Shown: positions 1 through 4,742 of the stretch, piece after piece
Layout: each line of letters opens with the position of its first letter
Numbering within the stretch: the first letter of the stretch is position 1
Assembly (NCBI GenBank): GCA_040386355.1
Contig: JAZKFP010000077.1
Span: 1-6,027, forward strand
Direction: 5' to 3'
DNA: 6,027 nt
DNA from: JAZKFP01 sp040386355
GTDB taxonomy: Bacteria > Pseudomonadota > Gammaproteobacteria > Pseudomonadales > UBA6940
Notes under the pieces: model-generated
What the model saw: the letters and a program-made list of their open reading frames with translations, nothing else
Told to the model about the DNA's origin: nothing
The model's database searches: none
Program-made: the position numbers and the translations under genes

Positions 1-32
1 ACTAACTTTTAGGAATTCTCATCTGCGTTCGC

Positions 33-245
33 TATATACCCGTAGCGTTTGAAAATTAGGGCGCTTCGCGCGCCGCGACTAAAGGCAGCGGCCGGACAAG
101 TGAAACGGTTTAGCATGAATATTTTTTTTCAATCGCAAGGCGCTTTGACGCTGCGTAGCCAAAGCTTTACGCAAGGAAAAGCAACACAGCAAGTGGAAAA
201 AAAGATCATGATAAACACCTAATTTTCATTCGCTACGGGTATATA
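33..245. repeat. Repeat element A, MITE-like, about 213 bp
   Basis: The left end reads TATATACCCGTAGCG then TTTGAAAATTAGG (33-60). The right end (216-245) is close to its reverse complement: CACCTAATTTT, CATTCGC, TACGGGTATATA. Inside are a GC-rich block at about 60-98, with GCGCGCCGCGACTAAAGGCA and a CGGCCGG box, and a core at about 139-178 containing GACGCTGCGTAGCC and AAAGCTTTACGCA, which can fold as TGCGTA/TACGCA. The same modules recur in the same order at 4476-4738 and, without the GC-rich block, at 2212-2390. There is no transposase or convincing reading frame, so this looks like a non-autonomous inverted-repeat element. The similarity extends left of the terminal repeat to TCTCATCTGC at 18-27, also found left of the second copy, so the true boundary may be further out. 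Confidence 0.8.
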
Positions 246-273
246 CCCCTTAGTTTGTTAGAAAAAATACGAT

Positions 274-293
274 CGGCGAAAAATCTTTCGCCC
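274..293. repeat. Single GGCGAAA/TTTCGCC hairpin
   Basis: GGCGAAA (275-281) pairs perfectly with TTTCGCC (286-292) around a 4-base loop. The motif closely matches the GGGCGAAA...TTTCGCCC hairpins bounding the element at 1995-2144, with the first G run shortened, but no partner copy lies nearby. It is probably a solo end or remnant of that repeat family. The rest of 246-457 shows no gene, only this hairpin and the palindrome at 395-432. Confidence 0.55.
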
Positions 294-394
294 GCAATTA
301 GAGGTTATACTTATTCAAAATTAGATTTGGCAAATACCAACCAAGATCAAGGCATCAAGCTACATTTCTATCTCACTTAATTAGCAACATAACT

Positions 395-432
395 TAGTAC
401 AATATCTACATCGCGATGTAGATATTGTACTA
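395..432. promoter_or_regulatory. Perfect 38-bp palindrome
   Basis: TAGTACAATATCTACATCG (395-413) is followed directly by its exact reverse complement (414-432), centred on CG|CG with no spacer. It starts 25 bp past the stop codon of the minus-strand gene at 458-1750, so in that gene's transcript it could form a long hairpin and act as a 3' end or processing barrier. No T-run follows on that strand, where the next bases read AAGTTATG, so it is not a classical intrinsic terminator. The absence of a spacer would also suit a dimeric protein-binding site. The palindrome is certain; its role is not. Confidence 0.6.
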
Positions 433-457
433 GAAGCAAACTATTAGCGACTGAGCA

Positions 458-1750
458 TTATTCATTTTCTTCTAATTGATTTTGAATTTTTTGTTCACGC
501 ATGTATTTTCTACGTTCCGGTCCATCAACTCTCGATTCAAATAAAGCCGTTAAATTTTGGCGTTTTAAATAAATGGAATCATCACCTTTCACAGAATGAT
601 TGGGCGCGCAAATACGTCGATGAAAATTTGCTAAAAACCAATAAGCCCAGGCTTGCGTATGTGGTGAATAGGTTGTTAATTTCCAGCCTTGTGGCAACTC
701 ATCAGAAAAAGATTGCTGGTTAGCGCAATATAAATGTTCTTGCATCCAGCGAACTAAACGGCCTACAGATTTCCATTCCTGCGAGCTGGTTTGTAAATGC
801 AAACGAGACATTAGATTTTGCAGTAAACGTATTGAAGAATGTTTAGTAATTTTAGGTTCAGCCAATATAATTTGGTAAGAAGTTTCGTGTACATGATATA
901 AGTTTCGACATTGCTCAATCATCACTACGCGATCTTGTTCACGAATTAAAAAACCAGCAACTGACTCAATTAACATAAGTGCGCGTATGGGATCGTCACG
1001 ATACATATCTTGTTGGGCAAAAAATAATTTTTTTTGCGGATCATTGAAGTTAATAAATTCGAGTGAATATCGACGTGCTAACTTTCGTGCGATGACCATT
1101 AATCTTTGTTCATGACGTTCCGCAGCAACAACTGCTAACCATGCAGCTCCCCATAGACCTGATGTTGCATCGGCAAATACATTAGTATTAGGAGACATTT
1201 TTAATACTAAACATGAGCCTGAATCAGTTGTTAATAAATACTGCACGATCATGTCAGCTGCACTATGTGCTAACGCACGATAATAATTTTGTTTAGTAAC
1301 TTGTGCTAAACGATAGAACGCACGTGCGACCAATACAGTAGTCATGATATTTGGATCGGTAGATGGAATCATGCCTTGTGTCGTTAGCCAAGGCATCGAC
1401 ATGCCCCAACAAGGATATTCAACTGCAAGTTTTGACCAACCCCGACTGCGCAATTCCCACAATTTATCTGCTAATTGAGTAGCGGTTTTTAAGAAATAAT
1501 TTCGACCAGTGCGCAAATAGTCTTCGACCAGTCCCTCGATGCACAAAGCTAAAGGCTGTGGATCACTATTCTTTCCATCATTATTCAAATACGTGCGAGA
1601 GGCTGTTGCGAATAATTCATCCTGAATTAATAAAGTTTCAGCAGTCCCCGTTGAAAAGAGCGCCGTTTTTGCATTTCGCTGTTTAAAGGATGATTTAAGA
1701 ATTATATCGTGAGTCAATAAAGACTTGTTGAAAGCGGTTGCCGATTCCAT
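458..1750 (-). CDS. Uncharacterised helical protein, possible alpha/alpha-toroid
   Basis: This encodes about 430 residues with no signal peptide or membrane segment, so it is probably cytosolic unless exported by a specialised system. I do not recognise a named family. Residues about 60-230 are helical and aromatic-rich, with CWGMSMPW (about 114-121) followed by a helix pair ending VLVARAFYRLAQVTKQNYYRA. Near the C-terminus is SPHTQAWAYWFLANFHRR (about 362-379). Repeated helical hairpins with W-G and H-x-Q-x-W motifs resemble six-hairpin glycosidase-like toroids; this is a fold impression, and no catalytic pair can be assigned. The tail (last 25 residues) is highly charged and ends QLEENE. 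The start at 1750 is chosen because AGGAA lies 7 bases upstream; in-frame ATGs at 1780 and 1768 lack a ribosome binding site. The gene is monocistronic and divergent from the hydrolase gene at 2601. Confidence 0.85.
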   Translation of the reverse strand: MESATAFNKSLLTHDIILKSSFKQRNAKTALFSTGTAETLLIQDELFATASRTYLNNDGKNSDPQPLALCIEGLVEDYLRTGRNYFLKTATQLADKLWELRSRGWSKLAVEYPCWGMSMPWLTTQGMIPSTDPNIMTTVLVARAFYRLAQVTKQNYYRALAHSAADMIVQYLLTTDSGSCLVLKMSPNTNVFADATSGLWGAAWLAVVAAERHEQRLMVIARKLARRYSLEFINFNDPQKKLFFAQQDMYRDDPIRALMLIESVAGFLIREQDRVVMIEQCRNLYHVHETSYQIILAEPKITKHSSIRLLQNLMSRLHLQTSSQEWKSVGRLVRWMQEHLYCANQQSFSDELPQGWKLTTYSPHTQAWAYWFLANFHRRICAPNHSVKGDDSIYLKRQNLTALFESRVDGPERRKYMREQKIQNQLEENE

Positions 1751-1757
1751 GGCATTT

Positions 1758-1763
1758 TTCCTA
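1758..1763 (-). promoter_or_regulatory. Ribosome binding site deciding the start at 1750
   Basis: On the minus strand TAGGAA stands 7 bases before the ATG at 1750-1748. The two upstream in-frame ATGs (1780, 1768) are preceded by AACAATC and TTTAAAT, which have no purine-rich site. This supports the shorter, 430-residue protein. A weak -10-like TATATT lies further upstream on the minus strand (1814-1819) without a clear -35. Confidence 0.55.
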
Positions 1764-1994
1764 TACATATTTAAACACATGATTGTTAGAAATTTAGTGT
1801 TTCACTCATCCTTAATATACAAAACCATTTTTTGAATAGAGGAATTCTCGCGCCACAGTCATGCACAAAAATTCCCACTTGCGTAAAAAAATTTCCAGTC
1901 GGAGTGTAAAACTATTTGATTCTGAACGTCTATATCAAATGCATATGAATATGGTGAAATATTTTATGAAAGGTGTTTTGTGGGAATGTACATG

Positions 1995-2144
1995 CGGGCG
2001 AAAGATGTTTCGCCCCTACACATTAATCATCAGCTGTTGAACTATAAATTAAGTATAGATTTACAGGAATATAGTATGATAGCCAACTTAAACGTAACCC
2101 CATACCTTCAACGAATTATGTAGGGGCGAAACATTTTTCGCCCG
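1995..2144. repeat. Inverted-repeat element D, 150 bp
   Basis: CGGGCGAAAGATGTTTCGCC plus CCTACA (1995-2020) recurs in reverse complement as TGTAGGGGCGAAACATTTTT plus CGCCCG (2119-2144), with one mismatch in 26 positions. Each end is itself a hairpin (GGGCGAAA/TTTCGCCC). The 98-bp interior is AT-rich with no convincing gene. It contains a 15-codon ATG frame at 2076-2123 that terminates inside the right repeat, too short to call. The layout fits a small non-autonomous mobile element or a paired REP-type unit. A related single hairpin lies at 274-293. The rest of spacer 1751-2600 is element B plus about 190 bp of leader before the hydrolase gene; 1764-1994 shows nothing definite. Confidence 0.7.
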
Positions 2145-2211
2145 TGTTGAACGCTGCCTATTGCATAGTAAACATTAGAAATGTGTTTTAGCAAATCTCA
2201 TCTGCACTTGG

Positions 2212-2390
2212 TATATACCCGTAGCGAATGAAAATTAGGTAAAACGAAGTGGTGAAGCCTGAAGATTTTTTATTGATCACAAGGCGCATTGACGCTGCGT
2301 AGCTAAAGCTTTACGTAAGGAAATGCAACGCATGTGAGCGATTAAAAAGATCAGGATGAACACCTAATTCTCATACGCTATGGGTATATA
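2212..2390. repeat. Repeat element B, short MITE-like copy, about 179 bp
   Basis: The left end TATATACCCGTAGCGAATG with AAAATTAGG (2212-2239) is matched in reverse complement by CACCTAATTCTCATACGC and TATGGGTATATA (2361-2390). The core GCGCATTGACGCTGCGTAGC and TAAAGCTTTACG (about 2284-2315) and the flanking AAAAAGATCA/GATGAACACC match element A closely. The GC-rich GCGCGCCGCG...CGGCCGG block of the other two copies is missing, which accounts for its smaller size. It lies about 210 bp upstream of the hydrolase start. TCTCATCTGC at 2196-2205 precedes it, as it does element A. Confidence 0.75.
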
Positions 2391-2411
2391 CCCGTAGCGT
2401 ATGAAAATTAG
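2364..2411. repeat. Back-to-back terminal repeats, 48-bp near-perfect palindrome
   Basis: The right terminal repeat of element B is followed without a gap by another copy pointing the other way: TATATACCCGTAGCG then TATGAAAATTAG. The two share the central GGGTATATACCC (2382-2393) and form a 24-bp-per-arm palindrome with two mismatched pairs. Both arms carry CATACGC/GCGTATG where other copies mostly have CATTCGC/GCGAATG. The outer arm leads into unrelated sequence, so it is either a solo end or the start of a decayed second element. Confidence 0.65.
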
Positions 2412-2516
2412 CGCATTTCAGGTATAGCCTTTCATCGCAAAGCTTTATTGAAAAAAATTCTAAGCTTTAGCAACTCAGATAAATACTCAAGAATAACATT
2501 CGATATATCAAAGCAG

Positions 2517-2544
2517 TTTTTCTTAAGGGCTTTTCTTGTACAAT
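2517..2544 (+). promoter_or_regulatory. Weak candidate promoter for the hydrolase gene
   Basis: TACAAT (2539-2544) is a 5/6 match to a sigma-70 -10 box, preceded directly by TG. The -35 region (from about 2517, TTTTTC) is poor. Transcription would begin near 2551, leaving a leader of about 50 bases. No operator or riboswitch is evident. Confidence 0.2.
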
Positions 2545-2600
2545 TCCAGTTTTAACTGTTTTAAGATCTCATTACGTTTATTGGAACAAGGTGAATTTCT

Positions 2601-3572
2601 ATGCAAGCAACCCAAGCCCATTGGACAGCTGCGGACGGCAAACGTATTTTCTATCGCATGTGGTTACCAGAAAAAACGCCTTTAGCATGGATCATTATTA
2701 ATCATGGAATGGGTGAACATTCCAAACGTTACGAAGATTTTGCTGAGATTTTGTGCCATGCAGGATTTGCGGTCACCGCGCATGACCATCGTGGACATGG
2801 GGAAACTGCAACGCATCCAGGTGAACTAGGACATTTTGCTCGAAAAAATGGTTGGGAAAAATTATGGCAAGATTTAGAAGGATTAATTGATTTTCTTGCA
2901 CCAAAATTTTTATCAATTCAAAAAGTAATATTTGGTCATAGCATGGGATCCTTTATTGCATTGGATTACAGCCGCCGTCACAGTCAAAATATTCAAGGAA
3001 TGATTTTATCCGGCTCAAGCTATGTTCCACCAATTGAATCATGGGGATTAGCGCGAGTTGCACAAATTGAACGATTTCGGCAAGGGGATACAGGTCAAAG
3101 TTGGTTAATTAATCAGCTGACTTTTAAAACATTTAATCGACGTTTCTCAAAAGCACGAACTGAATTTGATTGGCTAAGTCGAGACCCGGCACAAGTTGAT
3201 AAATATTTGGCGGATCCATTATGCGGCACACCATGCAGCAATCAAAGCTGGTTTGATTTTGCAAATGGTTTAAAACATGTATTTGATACATTACTGCCCT
3301 CTTCACGCGCTTTATGGAAACATTGGAATAAAAATTTACCAGTATTATGTATGCGTGGTGAAGTGGATCCCTTAAGTCATGGTCGTCGTTTTAAACAACT
3401 ATTAAAGTTTTTGCAACGCCGCGGTACTATGCGTTTGCAAAAGCAAACCTATGATAACGGCCGCCATGAAATGTTGAATGAAACGAACAAAAAAGAAGTA
3501 ATGAATAATATAGTGCAATGGATTCAACAAGAGGTTTTAAAAAATACAGTTGAGGTTAATAAAACGATTTAA
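2601..3572 (+). CDS. Alpha/beta hydrolase, monoacylglycerol lipase / lysophospholipase type
   Basis: This 323-residue protein fits the serine aminopeptidase S33/Hydrolase_4 group that includes monoacylglycerol lipases and PldB-like lysophospholipases, which hydrolyse a fatty acyl ester of a monoacylglycerol or lysolipid. The N-terminal HGMGEH (35-40) forms the oxyanion-hole region and HDHRGHGET (61-69) is the usual family block. The nucleophile elbow GHSMGS has Ser114. Asp256 in GEVDPLSHG and His289 in GRHEM complete the triad. Residues about 145-230 form the variable cap. Length is typical for the family. There is no signal peptide, so it is probably cytosolic or membrane-associated. The start is supported by AAGGTGA 6 bases upstream (2588-2594). 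The gene stands alone and converges on the minus-strand gene ending at 3634. The exact substrate cannot be read from the sequence; a generic esterase is the alternative. Confidence 0.93.
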   Translation: MQATQAHWTAADGKRIFYRMWLPEKTPLAWIIINHGMGEHSKRYEDFAEILCHAGFAVTAHDHRGHGETATHPGELGHFARKNGWEKLWQDLEGLIDFLAPKFLSIQKVIFGHSMGSFIALDYSRRHSQNIQGMILSGSSYVPPIESWGLARVAQIERFRQGDTGQSWLINQLTFKTFNRRFSKARTEFDWLSRDPAQVDKYLADPLCGTPCSNQSWFDFANGLKHVFDTLLPSSRALWKHWNKNLPVLCMRGEVDPLSHGRRFKQLLKFLQRRGTMRLQKQTYDNGRHEMLNETNKKEVMNNIVQWIQQEVLKNTVEVNKTI

Positions 3573-3576
3573 CTGT

Positions 3577-3619
3577 AAAAATTCGACGAAAAATATCAAT
3601 TTTGAAATTTTCGTCGAAT
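3577..3619 (-). terminator. Intrinsic terminator between convergent genes
   Basis: ATTCGACGAAAA (3581-3592) pairs perfectly with TTTTCGTCGAAT (3608-3619) over 12 bp around a 15-base loop. On the minus strand it lies 14 bases past the stop codon at 3634 and is followed by TTTT (3580-3577), so it suits the orphan gene best. The hydrolase stop is only 8 bases from the other side, and without a plus-strand T-run its transcript would gain mainly a 3' hairpin. Confidence 0.7.
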
Positions 3620-3633
3620 GCTAAATTAAAGAT

Positions 3634-4362
3634 TTAAACTAATGGACTATTTAAAAAATACTGAATAATTTCTGCATGCAACCAAACATTTTGAATAATA
3701 TTTGAATTTTTAATGCAATATATTTTTAATATTAAGCAGTTTTCTCTTGAAATAAGCGCCCCACTTATCAAGCTAGCTAATTCTGCATGCCTACCTTTAC
3801 TTAGCAAATCTAATACATTCGAATATTGGCCGTCATTTCTCGCCCTTGCTAAAGCTATGATCAAAGGTTCCAAAGAATTATTTAAGTAATTTTCCTCACA
3901 TTTTTTTAGCAAATACATCTTGCCTTCTGAAGTAAGAAAACCATGTTCTACAGCAGTTTTTAAAAAGCCAAATTTTCCGTATGTGAAATCTTTATCTAAA
4001 CCAATTATGTCTGTTGTAGAAAATTCTTCAATTCTATTCATACTGTGTTCAATAGAATTAAAATCTATTGGCATTTCACAATGTTCTTGAATGGTTGGTT
4101 GTCTATGTTGGTATTCTAAAGGTGCTGAATGAGAACGCATCAATGGAGTATAAGCTAAAGGTTTCAGAGATGATAAAAGTCCTTGATCAGAAGTAGGAGA
4201 TCTAATTAAGAAACCTTGATCTGAATAACTAACTAGTGGTTGCTGCCCAATATAGTTTTGAAAACCTAAAATCCTGCTTTGATTGAAAGAACGAATTGAA
4301 GAATGATCTGTTGAAGATCGAGTTGTGGAAGAGTTTCTTACGGGTGGATGAGAGTAATGCAT
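3634..4362 (-). CDS. Orphan hypothetical protein with Ser-rich N-terminus
   Basis: This encodes 242 residues of no family I recognise. Residues 1-30 are low-complexity, with nine Ser, three Thr and four Arg. Residues 31-95 look disordered and rich in Gln/Pro/Ser, and contain a small internal repeat, SDQGFL (47-52) and SDQGLL (58-63). From about 100 onward it appears helical: a Phe/Gly/Lys segment (GKFGFLKTAVEHGFL), then Leu-rich helices (NNSLEPLIIALARAR, SNVLDLLSKGRHAELASLIS) ending in a hydrophobic tail. There is no signal peptide or clear membrane span. A disordered, Ser-rich N-terminus with a compact helical C-terminus is seen in some effector-like proteins of intracellular bacteria, but this is inference only. 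AAGGAG at 4372-4377 firmly supports the start. The gene is alone, with the terminator just downstream. Confidence 0.8.
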   Translation of the reverse strand: MHYSHPPVRNSSTTRSSTDHSSIRSFNQSRILGFQNYIGQQPLVSYSDQGFLIRSPTSDQGLLSSLKPLAYTPLMRSHSAPLEYQHRQPTIQEHCEMPIDFNSIEHSMNRIEEFSTTDIIGLDKDFTYGKFGFLKTAVEHGFLTSEGKMYLLKKCEENYLNNSLEPLIIALARARNDGQYSNVLDLLSKGRHAELASLISGALISRENCLILKIYCIKNSNIIQNVWLHAEIIQYFLNSPLV

Positions 4363-4371
4363 TAAAATGTG

Positions 4372-4396
4372 CTCCTTAATTAAAAAAATTAATTAA
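4372..4396 (-). promoter_or_regulatory. Strong ribosome binding site joined to an AT-only hairpin
   Basis: In the mRNA sense the leader reads TTAATTAA, a run of five T, TTAATTAA, then GGAG and the ATG nine bases later. The two TTAATTAA blocks (4389-4396 and 4376-4383) can pair as an 8-bp stem whose 3' arm contains the AA of the AAGGAG site. The ribosome binding site is clear. A weak AT stem touching it could modulate access, for instance with temperature, but base composition alone could produce this. Confidence 0.5.
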
Positions 4397-4424
4397 ATTG
4401 AGTCCTTTCGACTAACAGTCATCC

Positions 4425-4437
4425 TTGAATAATTCAA
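4425..4437. promoter_or_regulatory. Short palindrome TTGAAT-A-ATTCAA upstream of the orphan gene
   Basis: This perfect 6+1+6 palindrome lies about 63 bp upstream of the start at 4362, where a promoter or operator for the minus-strand gene would be expected. No confident -35/-10 pair could be placed around it, and a palindrome this short and AT-rich can occur by chance. Confidence 0.2.
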
Positions 4438-4475
4438 ATATGTAATTTCTTTCTAATAAATTTTAGAATTTGCAA

Positions 4476-4738
4476 TATACCCGTAGCGAATGACCTTTGT
4501 TTTTAAAAAATGGTAGGGCGCTTTGCGCGCCGCGACTAAAGGCAGCGGCCGGACAAATGAAATGATGAAGCATAAAGATTTTTTTCGATTGCGCGGCGCT
4601 TTGACGCTGCGTAGCCAAAGCTTTACGCAGCGAGAACGCTGTGACGCGTTCGAACAAGCAAACACAGTAAGCGGGGAAAAAGATCATGCTGAATACCTAC
4701 TCTTTTTTAAAAGCAAAAGGTCATTCGCTACGGGTATA
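4476..4738. repeat. Repeat element C, long MITE-like copy, about 263 bp
   Basis: The ends are TATACCCGTAGCGAATGACC (left) and GGTCATTCGCTACGGGTATA (right), exact reverse complements over 20 bp. Pairing continues with gaps through TTTTAAAAAA and GTAGG to roughly 45 bp. The interior repeats element A's modules in the same order: a GCGCGCCGCG block with CGGCCGG (about 4515-4555), then the core at about 4590-4632. There CGCTGCGTA (4605-4613) pairs with TACGCAGCG (4624-4632) as a perfect 9-bp stem. Relative to A it has extra bases after the core (about 4632-4655). Reading frames of 70-80 codons crossing it are by-products of the repeat. Its right end lies 4 bp from the stop codon of the VWA gene. 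Confidence 0.8.
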
Positions 4739-4742
4739 AATA

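Noticed and set aside
327..340. TTGG-CAAATA-CCAA inverted repeat
   Set aside because: With 4-bp arms in AT-rich DNA it is expected by chance.
1861..2040. Plus-strand 59-codon frame starting MHKNSHLRKKISSRS
   Set aside because: There is no properly spaced ribosome binding site (the nearest GAGGA is 17 bases away), and its last third is the left hairpin of element D, so it is more likely a chance frame.
2076..2123. 15-codon frame MIANLNVTPYLQRIM with AGGA upstream
   Set aside because: It is very short and stops inside the right repeat of element D; nothing else supports translation.
2439..2476. Two AAGCTTTA direct repeats before the hydrolase promoter
   Set aside because: They are only 8 bp and resemble a fragment of the element core; no operator role can be supported.
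33..4738. CRISPR-like interpretation of the repeated elements
   Set aside because: The copies are about 2 kb apart, 180-260 bp long and have terminal inverted repeats; there is no regular short repeat-spacer pattern and no cas gene.
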